The notes under the pieces: model-generated
Databases searched by the model: none
Told to the model about the DNA's origin: nothing
What the model saw: only the letters and a program-made list of their open reading frames with translations
Part shown: in pieces, positions 8,137 to 16,962 of the stretch
Layout: the number at the start of each line of letters is the position of its first letter
How positions within the stretch are numbered: the first letter of the stretch is position 1
Made by a program: the position numbers and the translations under genes
Assembly: GCA_009772895.1 (NCBI GenBank)
Contig: WOUP01000028.1
Location: forward strand, 1 to 38,758
Origin: Puniceicoccaceae bacterium 5H
GTDB taxonomy: Bacteria > Verrucomicrobiota > Verrucomicrobiia > Opitutales > Oceanipulchritudinaceae
DNA length: 38,758 bases
Reading direction: 5' to 3'

Positions 8137-9282
8137 ATGTCTCGTCTGCTTTTCAGTGCTGCCTGCGGGCTCGGCTTGCTGACCTCCCTTCACGCGGAGG
8201 ATGTGTTTCTCTACCCGACTCCCGACAGCACGTTGGGCAGCTACCTCGAGCACCTGAGTGCAGATGGGCAAGGAGCCGTTTATACCCTCTACGATCAGGC
8301 GGAGAACCGCACGTGGGCCATCTGGCGCAACGATTCCGGCTTTTCAATCCGCGACCCGTTGCTGGCGGATCTCGATGGCTACTCGACCTACATCGAAGGG
8401 ATTGACTATACCGGCACCACGCTCCTGCTCAGCGGCTACGGCCAGAACGGCAACCGCGGCTATTTCTGGACTCCGGACAAGCTGATCCCGTTCGACCTCG
8501 GCGAGAACTACGTCTCCGGCATCTCCGGCGATGGCTCGCGCGCCTACGGGTTCGATTCGACCGCCAATCAGGCCTTCTGGGTCGACCAGGGAGGCAACCT
8601 CACCCGGCTCGACAATTCGGAGGATATCTATCTGGTGGGAGCCGACAAGACCGGCTCCGTGCTCGTCGGCAATCGCTACGACTCCGAAACCGGCCTCGAG
8701 ACCACCCTCGTCTCCCGTGGAGACGGTGCTTTTGAGGAAATCCAGATCGACGGCCAAGCCACTTCGGCCGAAGCGGTTTCGGGTGATGGCTCGACCATTG
8801 CGCTCACCTTAAGCAGTGGCACCGACTCCTACGCAGTGCCCGCGCGAGTCGCCGTCAACGACCCTCTCTCCATCTACCTCTACCGGGGCGACGCCCTCGA
8901 GGAGATCCTGCTGCCGATGGACAAGATCTCCAGCTACGTGGAGTCCCTCTCCTACGACGGCAGCCACGCCCTGATCGCCGCCTACAATGCCGACGAGACG
9001 ACGGAGTATTTCCTGCACCTCAGCGAGCTCGACTACACGGTGGGGATCGACCCGCTACTGAAGGAGCTGCTGCCGGAGCAAGTAGTGGACTATTACGATC
9101 TGGAGCTGACCCTGGACGGCCATTCGCTGCTGGGCTCCGCCTATACCACGGAGGACCTCAACGTCGGCTTCCGCATCGACAATATCGACACGCTGGTGGT
9201 GCCCGAGCCGGAGACCTACGCGCTCTTCGGCCTCGGTCTGGGCATGATCGGGATCTTCGTCTGGCGCCGGCGTCGCGCGTAG
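8137..9282 (+). CDS. PEP-CTERM protein with HAF-like repeats
   Basis: The 381-residue exported protein starts with a signal peptide ending near SLHAED. The body repeats a pattern of about 45 residues built on G-x-S-x-DG-S...A-x-G and W-x-x-x-G, for example GISGDGSRAYGFDS, AVSGDGSTIALTLS and SLSYDGSHALIAAY. This recalls the HAF-repeat/beta-propeller secreted proteins. It ends VVPEPETYALFGLGLG...WRRRRA, a standard PEP-CTERM exosortase signal. It is likely to be anchored or released at the cell surface after exosortase processing. No catalytic motif is visible. It follows the other PEP-CTERM gene after 124 bases on the same strand but shares only the sorting signal with it. Confidence 0.85.
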   Translation: MSRLLFSAACGLGLLTSLHAEDVFLYPTPDSTLGSYLEHLSADGQGAVYTLYDQAENRTWAIWRNDSGFSIRDPLLADLDGYSTYIEGIDYTGTTLLLSGYGQNGNRGYFWTPDKLIPFDLGENYVSGISGDGSRAYGFDSTANQAFWVDQGGNLTRLDNSEDIYLVGADKTGSVLVGNRYDSETGLETTLVSRGDGAFEEIQIDGQATSAEAVSGDGSTIALTLSSGTDSYAVPARVAVNDPLSIYLYRGDALEEILLPMDKISSYVESLSYDGSHALIAAYNADETTEYFLHLSELDYTVGIDPLLKELLPEQVVDYYDLELTLDGHSLLGSAYTTEDLNVGFRIDNIDTLVVPEPETYALFGLGLGMIGIFVWRRRRA

Positions 9283-9332
9283 ATAGCTGCTTTTGCTTTG
9301 ATTATCCGCCGGGCTCGCTTACCGTAGGTCGG

Positions 9333-10355
9333 ATGTTTATCGATGAGTGCACGGTGAAGCTGCGGGCCGGGAACGGCGGGCATGGTAGCGTCAGCTTTCG
9401 CCGCGAAAAGTTTGTGCCCAAGGGCGGGCCCGACGGCGGCAATGGCGGCAAGGGCGGCGACGTCGTACTCGAGTGCGACGAAAACGTCAGCGACTTGCGT
9501 CAGTTCTACTACAAGCCCCACTGGGAAGCCGACAACGGCAACAACGGCGGCGGTCGCAACAAGGACGGCCGGGGCGGCAAGGATTGCGTGCTCAAGGTGC
9601 CGCCGGGCCTCGTCATCATCAGCACCCGCAACGACGAGCCGGTGACGGAGCTGCTCGAGCCGGGCAGCCGATTCGTGTTGCTGAAGGGCGGCATGGGCGG
9701 TCGTGGCAACACCACGTTCAAGAGCTCGACCAATCGCACCCCGCAGGAGGCGACCGACGGAGATCCAGGTCAGCACGGCGAGTTTCGCCTGGTGCTCAAG
9801 ACCATCGCAGACGTCGGCCTTGTCGGCTTTCCCAATGCCGGCAAGAGCACGCTGGTCAACATGATCACGGCTGCGCGGCCCAAGATGGGCGCCTACCCCT
9901 TTACCACGCTCAACCCCAGCATCGGCGTCGTCGAATACCCGGAGCGTTACGACCGCCTGAAGCTGGCCGACATCCCCGGCCTGATCAAGGGCGCGCACGA
10001 AAATCGGGGCCTCGGGCACCGCTTCCTCCGCCACATCGAACGCTGCCAGGTGCTCGTCTTCATTATCGACATGGCGGGCACCGACGAACGCGATCCGGTG
10101 CAGGATTACCGCGATCTGGTCGAGGAGCTGGAGCAATACGACCCCGCGCTCTCCGAACGGCCCCGCCTCGTCGCCGCCAACAAGATGGATGAACCGGCTG
10201 CGGCGGAACATTTGAAGCGCTTTGCCGCCGAGCTGAAGGATGTCCCGGTCCAGCCTGTTTCATGTCTGCTCGAAGAAGGCTTGCCGGAACTGAAAGAGAA
10301 GCTTTATGCCTTGGTAAAGGCGCAACCAACGTCCACTCCAGACTCCGAAGCCTGA
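9333..10355 (+). CDS. obgE: GTPase Obg/CgtA
   Basis: Obg is an essential GTPase acting in 50S ribosomal subunit maturation and stringent/stress control. The 340-residue product has the glycine-rich Obg fold (residues 1-158) with GGPDGGNGGKGGDVVL and GGKGGMGGRGN-type loops. A G domain follows: G1 GFPNAGKST (about 166-174), switch region YPFTTLNPSIGVV, G3 DIPGLIKGA, G4 NKMD and a G5-like SCL. It lacks the optional C-terminal domain, as many Obg proteins do. The stop TGA overlaps the next ATG by one base (TGATG at 10353-10357), so the following response regulator is translationally coupled to it, which is not a usual Obg neighbourhood. Confidence 0.96.
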   Translation: MFIDECTVKLRAGNGGHGSVSFRREKFVPKGGPDGGNGGKGGDVVLECDENVSDLRQFYYKPHWEADNGNNGGGRNKDGRGGKDCVLKVPPGLVIISTRNDEPVTELLEPGSRFVLLKGGMGGRGNTTFKSSTNRTPQEATDGDPGQHGEFRLVLKTIADVGLVGFPNAGKSTLVNMITAARPKMGAYPFTTLNPSIGVVEYPERYDRLKLADIPGLIKGAHENRGLGHRFLRHIERCQVLVFIIDMAGTDERDPVQDYRDLVEELEQYDPALSERPRLVAANKMDEPAAAEHLKRFAAELKDVPVQPVSCLLEEGLPELKEKLYALVKAQPTSTPDSEA

Positions 10356-11650
10356 TGCAACCAGCAGCCTCGATCCTTGTCATTGACGACGACCTCGACT
10401 TCCGCGGTCTGATGGTCGACGTCTTTTCGCAGGCGGGATACGAGACTGCCGCCGCCGCCAGCGTAGACGAAGCCCGCCAGATCCTCAGCAACGAGCGCTT
10501 TTCCCTCATCGTGACGGACTTGCGCATGCCGGAGAAAAACGGGCTCGAACTCGTGCACTGGCTGCGCCGCGAAGGCCGGGCGGTGCCGATCATCGTCATC
10601 TCGGGCTTCCTCGACAGCGACGGCATCCGCAACCTGATTCGCCAGGGTGTCGCCGGGGTCTTTACCAAGCCGATCAACCTCTTCTCGCTGCTGCAAAAGG
10701 CGACCGAGCTGATCCAGCAAAGCGGCAATCGCGGCGCCGCCCTCGAAGAGGAGTCCGACGCGGCCCTGAGCGCCAGCGTGCGCGCCGTACAGGGCGAAAG
10801 CCAGGCCGCGAAGGCATGGCAAACCCTGCTGCAAAACACCGCCAGCTTTACCGGCTGCCTCACGCTCCGCGCGGAAGCAGGCATCCCGGTCTACGAGGTG
10901 TGTCAGGACCTCGTGCGTCTCAATCCCGAAGAAGACCGCCTCGTCTACGTTTCACCCGCCACGTTGGACGACGAGGCGCTGGGACAGCTTCTGGCAGACA
11001 ACGATATCGGCCCCGAGGGCTGCCTGACGCTCGCCGTAGAGCAGGCGGACGCCCTGCAGGACTGGCAGCAGGACCTGCTGGTGATGGCCGCGCGCGGGGA
11101 AGGCAGCCTCGGTGCAGTCGAAGCCCAGCTGCGCCTCGTCGCCGCCGTCTCTCAGCCGCTCGAAACCCTGCGTGCAGAGGGTCTGCTCGAACCGCGATTG
11201 CTCAAGCTGCTGAGCCAGCGCGAAATTATAGCCCCCACCCTGCGCGAGCTCGCCGAGGACATTCCCGTGTTTGCCCAGCGCATCTGGACCCGGCTGCGCC
11301 CCAAGGGCCGGATCGACGTGAGCACCCACGCCTTTCTCAAACGCCAGAGCTGGCCCGGCAACATGCGCCAGCTGCACAAGGTGCTGCAGGTGGCCGCCAC
11401 GATCGGTTCCGAGCCCGTGCTGGGCCTCGAAACCTTACGCGAAGCCTTGCGCCAGGCCGCGGCCCAGGCCGTCGGCGCGCCGGACAGCCGCTTGTGGCGA
11501 CGCCTGAGCCTGCGCCGCTCGGAATACACCCAGGCCGCCTACCTGCTCTGCGGTCGCGACGCCGAGGCCACCGCCGAAGTGTTGCAGGTACACCCCGAGC
11601 TCGTGCGCCAGATTATCGCCGCAAACGTGGAGGACGCCCCCGCCCGATGA
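10355..11650 (+). CDS. Response regulator with degenerate NtrC-type AAA+ domain (1 of 2)
   Basis: The 431-residue product opens with a receiver domain (about residues 5-122): acidic DDD at 11-13, phospho-acceptor D55 in VTDLRMPEKNG, and KP in FTKPINLF. The remainder aligns in order with a sigma-54 activator ATPase but has lost its working parts. At the Walker A site it reads LRAEAGIPVYE, no GAFTGA loop is present, and Walker B reads GCLTLAVEQAD. The lid region is still recognisable (LRELAEDIPVFAQRIW, then SWPGNMRQL, about 296-345), and the Fis-like C-terminus is poor. It therefore probably cannot hydrolyse ATP or open sigma-54 promoters. It starts within the obgE stop and its own ATGA overlaps the next regulator. 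Start chosen by that overlap and by receiver alignment. Confidence 0.85.
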   Translation: MQPAASILVIDDDLDFRGLMVDVFSQAGYETAAAASVDEARQILSNERFSLIVTDLRMPEKNGLELVHWLRREGRAVPIIVISGFLDSDGIRNLIRQGVAGVFTKPINLFSLLQKATELIQQSGNRGAALEEESDAALSASVRAVQGESQAAKAWQTLLQNTASFTGCLTLRAEAGIPVYEVCQDLVRLNPEEDRLVYVSPATLDDEALGQLLADNDIGPEGCLTLAVEQADALQDWQQDLLVMAARGEGSLGAVEAQLRLVAAVSQPLETLRAEGLLEPRLLKLLSQREIIAPTLRELAEDIPVFAQRIWTRLRPKGRIDVSTHAFLKRQSWPGNMRQLHKVLQVAATIGSEPVLGLETLREALRQAAAQAVGAPDSRLWRRLSLRRSEYTQAAYLLCGRDAEATAEVLQVHPELVRQIIAANVEDAPAR

Positions 11651-12930
11651 ATGCCCAAATCCTGATCATCGACGACGAAGCCGACTACGCCGACATGCTC
11701 CGTGAGCTGTTGCAGGCGCACGGCTTTACCTCGCGCCTCAGCCATGAGCCGACCGAGGCCATGCAGCAGCTGCGCGAGGGACGCTACGACCTCGTGATCA
11801 GCGACTTCAAGATGCCGGGGCTCGACGGTGCGGACCTGCTCCAGGCCATCCGCAAGGAAAAGCCGGACATGCCCGTCGTGATCGTCTCGGGTATGATGAA
11901 CCCGCGCGACCTCATCCGCGTGGCCAATCTGAACGTCAACCTCGTGCTCGAGAAGCCCTTTAACGTGCACGATCTGGTGGACTACGTGCGCCGCTACGTG
12001 AAGCCGACTTATCACACCGCCCAGGATGGCAGTGCGTCGCTCGTCGGTGCCAGCTACCCACGGCCTGCCTCGCAGGTATCTGCCCGCAGCTGGCCCGCCC
12101 AGGTGGCGTTGCAGACCCTCTGGGAGGCCAGTCAGCAGGCCAGCGTGCTCCCCGTCCTAACCTCCGACACGCAGGAGGGCGAACTGCTTGCGCGGCAGTT
12201 GGCCGAGTGGAAGCTGGGGCAGTCCGACGCCGTCCATACCGTGGAATCGCTGGAAGACGTGAAGGGCACGCCGGGCATGTTGCTGCTCAACGTGGGCACC
12301 GCCGGCGAGGTCTCCACCGTGGCCGACTTTATCCGCACCCAGTTGCCGCAACTGGATCCACGCCCCGATGCCGTCACCCTGCTGATTGCACCGGGCCTGG
12401 AGGAAGACTGGGAGCGCGAAGCGGGCGGGGCCGGAGACATGGCCGACCTGACGCCCTGGCCGGCGCTACCGCAACGGGCCCTGGATAGCGCCCACTATTG
12501 CGCCGAGGCCTTGCGCAACCTCATCGGCGAATCCGTGCGCATGGAGCCGGCCGCCACCGGCTGGGTGCTCTCCTACCGCTGGCCCGGCGGGTTGCGGGAG
12601 TTGCGCGCCGTCATGCGCCGAGCGGCTTCCGGCGCGAAAAAAGGTGAACCCTTGAGCCTGAGTGCCCTGATGACGGCCTCCCGTTCCGGCCTGGTCGAGA
12701 AGCTCGATGAAGGCAGCTACGACGGCTCCCTCGCCGCCTATCTGCAGCGGGAACAGACGCACGCGCTGAAGCAAACCCTCTCCCCCAGCGCGACGCGGGA
12801 GCCCCTGCTGGCCGCCCAGGAGGCGGGGGTGCCGCCCGAACGCATCGACAAGCAGAGCACGCTCGAAAACCAGCCCCTCTGGTTCCCGGAATTGCTGCGC
12901 ACGCCCTGGCACGAAGGCAGCGGCGCGTAG
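11647..12930 (+). CDS. Response regulator with degenerate NtrC-type AAA+ domain (2 of 2)
   Basis: The 427-residue paralog overlaps the previous gene by 4 bases (ATGA). Its receiver domain has DDEAD at 9-13, phospho-acceptor D53 in ISDFKMPGLDGADLL and EKPFNVHDLV. The following region keeps the outline of an AAA+ activator but is even more decayed: the Walker A position reads TSDTQEGELLA, Walker B reads GMLLLNVGTAG, no GAFTGA loop is present, and the lid motif survives as RWPGGLRELRAVM at about 311-323. The C-terminus (PPERIDKQSTLENQPLWFPELL) shows no convincing DNA-binding helix-turn-helix. With its partner it may form a phosphorylation-controlled heteromer acting through protein contacts; that is inference. 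Its stop lies 7 bases from the convergent thioredoxin gene. Confidence 0.83.
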   Translation: MNAQILIIDDEADYADMLRELLQAHGFTSRLSHEPTEAMQQLREGRYDLVISDFKMPGLDGADLLQAIRKEKPDMPVVIVSGMMNPRDLIRVANLNVNLVLEKPFNVHDLVDYVRRYVKPTYHTAQDGSASLVGASYPRPASQVSARSWPAQVALQTLWEASQQASVLPVLTSDTQEGELLARQLAEWKLGQSDAVHTVESLEDVKGTPGMLLLNVGTAGEVSTVADFIRTQLPQLDPRPDAVTLLIAPGLEEDWEREAGGAGDMADLTPWPALPQRALDSAHYCAEALRNLIGESVRMEPAATGWVLSYRWPGGLRELRAVMRRAASGAKKGEPLSLSALMTASRSGLVEKLDEGSYDGSLAAYLQREQTHALKQTLSPSATREPLLAAQEAGVPPERIDKQSTLENQPLWFPELLRTPWHEGSGA

Positions 12931-12937
12931 GCGCGAC

Positions 12938-13564
12938 TTACTCTCCCAGCGCGTCCTGCACGTAGCGGTAGACGAGGTTTGGATTACCGGTCGGCTGCCC
13001 CACCAGCTTGCCCTCACGGTCGAAAACGAGGATGTGCGGAATTGCCTGGATGCCATATTGGCGCACCACCGGGCGGTCCCAGGTTACGATCTCGATCTTG
13101 CGCACCACCACGCCGTCGGTCCGTTGCGCAATCTGCTCCAGCATGGGACTGACCCGGCGGCACGGGCCGCACCAGTCGGCAAAGAAATCCACGATCGTGA
13201 CCGAGCCGTCGACCGTCACCGTATCCATGTCGACCGCCGCGCCATCGTCGCGGATCTCCTGCACCTTGGCCGCCTGATTGCTCGTGTTGCGCTGCCGCGG
13301 CTGGCGTGACTGCGCCTCTGTGGATCCGCTTGCAGCGGGGGAGCTGCTGCGCGGCTCGATCGAAAAGACCTTGCCCTTCTTCAGCTTGATGACCGCCTCC
13401 GGATACTGCCAGATCTGCAGATCGTCGCGGCCCATCTTGCCCTGGGGCTCGCCCATCTCGGCCCGCACCTCGTCCGCAGTGGCGCCCTCCTCGATCTGGT
13501 CCAGGCCAGCATGCAGGGTGGTAAAGGCGCAGCAGAGAGAAAGCAGGGCAAGGATGGACTTCAT
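12938..13564 (-). CDS. Secreted thioredoxin-like protein
   Basis: The 208-residue product has a signal peptide (MKSILALLSLCCAFTTLHAG). A short domain (about 20-72) follows, reading ATADEVRAEMGEPQGK...WQYPEAVIKLKKGKVFSIEP, like the SmpA/OmlA-type beta-alpha fold. After a Ser/Gln-rich linker comes a thioredoxin domain (about 108-208) with WCGPC at 131-135 and the cis-Pro loop in GIQAIPHILVF. It should act as a periplasmic disulfide oxidoreductase. The start at 13564 is chosen because it begins the signal peptide; an upstream alternative at 13600 would add a hydrophilic extension. It is the last gene of the minus-strand cluster, 42 bases after the fusion-protein stop. Confidence 0.88.
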   Translation of the reverse strand: MKSILALLSLCCAFTTLHAGLDQIEEGATADEVRAEMGEPQGKMGRDDLQIWQYPEAVIKLKKGKVFSIEPRSSSPAASGSTEAQSRQPRQRNTSNQAAKVQEIRDDGAAVDMDTVTVDGSVTIVDFFADWCGPCRRVSPMLEQIAQRTDGVVVRKIEIVTWDRPVVRQYGIQAIPHILVFDREGKLVGQPTGNPNLVYRYVQDALGE

Positions 13565-13606
13565 ACCGCCATCCCTACCTGAGTCGTCGCCATTGCGCAA
13601 GCGTGC

Positions 13607-16207
13607 CTACTCCGCCCGCTTGATTTCGCGCTGACGGCGGTGGCTGTCCCACCAATGGCGCAAGAAGCTGCGGAAGGTCCACGGTCGGTGCCCCTGCTGG
13701 CGCAAGGCATCGGCGATCTCGAAAACCAGTCGCCACTGCGCAAACATCGTGCGGTAGGCGTAGCCGGCCTTGTGCCGCGGGTCGTACATGTGGGTGCTCT
13801 CGGCCGTCACGCCGTTGAGCTCGATCACCTTCAGGTTGCGCCCGGCCTGGAGGTCTTCCTCCGACGGCACCCGGATGTCGTAGCGCCCAAAGTGAAAGCC
13901 CTCGAAGCACTTGGAGATGCGATCGATCTCGGCGGTCAGCTCCGGCGTGACCAGATGATTGCCGTCGAGGAACAGCGCCCCGCGCGCGTGCGTGCCGATC
14001 TCGATCAAGGGCACCCGTTCACCCTTCACCGGCACGCGCGCCAGCTGATGGTGGTGACGGTGCAGGAAAACCGGCGCGAGGCAGACCGCACGGTCGTCGT
14101 TGAGGATCAGGTATTCGAGGTCGTGCTCGCCGTCGCCCACCACGGCGGTCATTTCCTTGATCGTCAGGGAGATGATGCGTCCCGTCTCTTCGTCCGGACG
14201 GCGGGCGTAAAAGACACCGTATTCACGGCCAGGTACGTATTCCTGCGCGATCACCCGACAGGGCTGGCGTTGCAGGAAGTCCTTCCCCTGCTCCGGCTTG
14301 CGCACGACCGCCACCCCCAGGCCGCGCTGCCCCTCGTCGGGCTTCAGCACCACCGGAAATTCCGTCCCTTGCTCGCGGCAAAACGCTTCGACTTCCCGCC
14401 AACGCGCCTCCACGTCCGGATTAGGCTCGATCAGCTTCCACTTGGCCACCGCGCTGCCGGCCCCATCCAGGCCGCTGAGGATCTGACTCTTGCTCTCTCC
14501 GATGAAGCCGCTGTGCGGGATGCCGGGATTCACGATCGTAAAGAGCAGCGGCGAGCGGTAGCGGAAGAGCCCGAGATAGAGCACGTAGCAAAAGATCGGC
14601 AGGTTGAACTGCCAGAGCGGCCAGAACTCCCAGCGCGACGACCGGCGGTATTTGGAAAGCAGCAGGCGGCGGCCTCGCCAGGTAAAAAGCGGAATGCCGT
14701 AGTGGATCACCACGTAGAGGATCAGCCCGACCAGCAGTGCCGCCGGGAGCGCGAAGGCTTCGAACGCCTCGTAATAGCCCAGCAGGGCACTGCCCAACCA
14801 ACACGCGAGGCCCACCAGGACGGGCGTCCAGACGGCGGCCGCGATCGCGAAGTAACACAGGAACGAGATCCAGGGTGCGTGCACCGAACCGGCCGTAAAG
14901 TAGACCGGCGCCCGCGTGCCGGGCAAAAAGCGCGTAATGAAGATCACCAGTGACCCGCGTTGGTGAAACCAGCGGGCCGCACGCTCGACCTGCTCTTCCG
15001 ATACCAGCCATTTGAGCGGCGCTTTGCGCAAGGCGCGGCGCCCCATCAGGCGACCGAGCAGATACAGCCCGACATCGCCGATAAAGATCCCGGCCAGGCA
15101 AGCCCCGATAGCCGCCGGCAACGAGATGAGCCCTTGCGAGACCAGCAAACCGGCGCCGATACAGGTTAGATCTTCGGACACCAGCGTGGCGAGCGTCAGC
15201 AGGAGCAGCAAGACCACCAGCGCCATGCCCATGTAGTGAAACGTCTTGGCCCGCTGAAACGGTTCCTGGGCGCGCTCACGGGCATCGCGGCTCATATCCG
15301 CCCGCGTCAGATAGTCGCCCTGCTCCACCTGCTGGATAAAATGCCGGCAGAGCTCCGTGATTTCCTGCGTCTGATGGAAGAGCATGATGTGACCGCCCGG
15401 CATCATCACTAGCTCGCTCTGCGGCACCAGCCGGTGATGCTCTCGAGCCGCTTCAGGTGGCACCAGAATGTCGTCCTCGCCCTGGAGGATCAACATCGGG
15501 CCGTTGTAGTGACGCAGGATGCGGCGCAGAGGCCGCTGATCGGTATCGTAGAAATTGCGCGCGTAGGAGACGTTGAGCGGAAAATCGTCGAGCCAGCCGA
15601 AGTGCGGGAACCCCTCCTGCAACAGCCAGAGCAAGCCCAACTGCAGCCCGTGCACCGCATGGTTGATGTCATAGCTGCCGAAGAGCTCGTATTCCTGCAC
15701 CCCGATCGACGACAGCATGACGATGCTTTCGACGCGCGCGGGCGCTTCCTCCGAGGCGATCAAGGCCGGCCCACCGCCCATGCTGTAGCCGATCAGGTGC
15801 GCCTTCTCGATCCCGAGGGCATCCATGAACTCCAGCAGGTAGGTCGCATGGGCCTCGATCGAATAATCCGGGACGTCACGCGTGGAAGAGCCGAGCCCCG
15901 GCAGGTCGGGCGCATAGACGTTGTAGCCCTTCAGGTAGGGGAACATGGGCTCCATCGAGATCGAGGCGACCGGACTGCCGTGCAGCAGGATCACGGTCGG
16001 CGCGTCGGGATCGTCCGCCAGCTGGTAGCGGTAAGCCATCTCGACTTTCGGGCCTTGAACGGCCTTTTGCCCCCGCACCGGCTGCACTTCGACGACGCCT
16101 CCATCTTCCGGAAACGGCGCATGTGACGGCTGCTGCCACCGCACGATGTGCGACGCCACCAGCAAAAGCAGGTACACAACCCCGAGTCGACGCAACCAGC
16201 GCTTCAT
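13607..16207 (-). CDS. Three-part fusion: alpha/beta hydrolase + DedA (VTT) membrane domain + ATP-grasp ligase
   Basis: The 866-residue protein has an N-terminal membrane anchor (7-22) after basic MKRWLRR. An alpha/beta hydrolase (about 55-295) follows with oxyanion motif LLHGSP, nucleophile S142 in GYSMGG, acid D245/D246 in GEDDILVP and H273 in PGGHIML. A DedA/SNARE-associated domain (about 325-505) shows FIGDVGLYLLGRLMGRR and TRFLPGTRAPVYFTAGS, the conserved DedA re-entrant motif. Then comes a D-Ala-D-Ala-ligase-like ATP-grasp domain (about 560-830) with NPGIPHSGFIGESKSQIL, VVLKPDEGQRG (K622), QEYVPGREYG, RYDIRV and VIELNGV. All three active sites look intact. The N-terminal charge suggests a periplasmic hydrolase and cytoplasmic ATP-grasp domain. 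It overlaps the upstream NRDE gene by ATGA. The biological substrate is unknown. Confidence 0.88.
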   Translation of the reverse strand: MKRWLRRLGVVYLLLLVASHIVRWQQPSHAPFPEDGGVVEVQPVRGQKAVQGPKVEMAYRYQLADDPDAPTVILLHGSPVASISMEPMFPYLKGYNVYAPDLPGLGSSTRDVPDYSIEAHATYLLEFMDALGIEKAHLIGYSMGGGPALIASEEAPARVESIVMLSSIGVQEYELFGSYDINHAVHGLQLGLLWLLQEGFPHFGWLDDFPLNVSYARNFYDTDQRPLRRILRHYNGPMLILQGEDDILVPPEAAREHHRLVPQSELVMMPGGHIMLFHQTQEITELCRHFIQQVEQGDYLTRADMSRDARERAQEPFQRAKTFHYMGMALVVLLLLLTLATLVSEDLTCIGAGLLVSQGLISLPAAIGACLAGIFIGDVGLYLLGRLMGRRALRKAPLKWLVSEEQVERAARWFHQRGSLVIFITRFLPGTRAPVYFTAGSVHAPWISFLCYFAIAAAVWTPVLVGLACWLGSALLGYYEAFEAFALPAALLVGLILYVVIHYGIPLFTWRGRRLLLSKYRRSSRWEFWPLWQFNLPIFCYVLYLGLFRYRSPLLFTIVNPGIPHSGFIGESKSQILSGLDGAGSAVAKWKLIEPNPDVEARWREVEAFCREQGTEFPVVLKPDEGQRGLGVAVVRKPEQGKDFLQRQPCRVIAQEYVPGREYGVFYARRPDEETGRIISLTIKEMTAVVGDGEHDLEYLILNDDRAVCLAPVFLHRHHHQLARVPVKGERVPLIEIGTHARGALFLDGNHLVTPELTAEIDRISKCFEGFHFGRYDIRVPSEEDLQAGRNLKVIELNGVTAESTHMYDPRHKAGYAYRTMFAQWRLVFEIADALRQQGHRPWTFRSFLRHWWDSHRRQREIKRAE

Positions 16208-16947
16208 AAGGCATTCGTCAAAAACGATCGCGGCAGCTCCACTTCAGTCGCCGGCTGCCAGCCGTCCGGCCCACGTCCCTTGGGCTGGTAGCGGTAGAGC
16301 ACCTCGCCCGGCGTGACCGTGATCTCGCTCAGGCTGACCGTGCGGGCGTCCTCGCGTTCCATGCAGACGGAATAGGCCGAGCGGGCGGGGTCACAGGCGC
16401 GGTGGTAAGCGCTCACGGCCTCTGGCGCCAACGGGCGGGGCAGGTGCTCCCAATGCTCCAGACGATCGGCCGCCACGGCTGCCGGACGGAAAGAAGAGGT
16501 GGTGATGGGAGCGCGCACTTCCGCTTCGGCCACGCGGCGCAGGCGCTTTTCGTCCCAAATCCACCAGCAGACGCCCTCGGGGTCCCAGCCCAGCAGGTAG
16601 AAGGCGGGGTAGACGCTCAGATCCAGATCCGCGAGGGCTTCACCCATCCGCTCGACCTGCGTCACCTGCGGGATCAAGTCCCGGATCAGCAGCCCCCGGC
16701 TACGTTCGCCGCTCGCCGCGGGCTGGCGCTGCGCGGGGTAGTAGTTGAGCAGTCCCAGGGCGACGCCGGCCGCATTGAGCGCCAGCCAAGTGCCCTTGCC
16801 CTGCGGGTCGATGGGCGCGATCCACGGCAACGCGCTTTGATCATCGTAAACCGCAGGCGGCAGCGCGTCGGCGCGGTCGTGCTGTTCGTCACGGTTGAAC
16901 CAGAGCCGGAATCCCTCCGGCTGCCGCATCCAGGAAACGGTGCACAT
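16204..16947 (-). CDS. NRDE/TANGO2-family protein
   Basis: The 247-residue product begins MCTVSW, exposing Cys2 as the likely N-terminal nucleophile after Met removal, and carries the family-naming motif FNRDE at 17-21. KGTWLALNAAGVALGLLNY follows at about 51-69. NRDE/TANGO2 proteins are Ntn-hydrolase-like and have been linked to haem or lipid handling in eukaryotes; the bacterial role is unsettled. No signal peptide is present, so it is probably cytoplasmic. It lies 15 bases after the DinB-like gene and overlaps the fusion gene by 4 bases (ATGA), implying co-expression with a membrane lipid-type system. Confidence 0.88.
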   Translation of the reverse strand: MCTVSWMRQPEGFRLWFNRDEQHDRADALPPAVYDDQSALPWIAPIDPQGKGTWLALNAAGVALGLLNYYPAQRQPAASGERSRGLLIRDLIPQVTQVERMGEALADLDLSVYPAFYLLGWDPEGVCWWIWDEKRLRRVAEAEVRAPITTSSFRPAAVAADRLEHWEHLPRPLAPEAVSAYHRACDPARSAYSVCMEREDARTVSLSEITVTPGEVLYRYQPKGRGPDGWQPATEVELPRSFLTNAL

Positions 16948-16962
16948 GGCTCTGGCCCGGAA

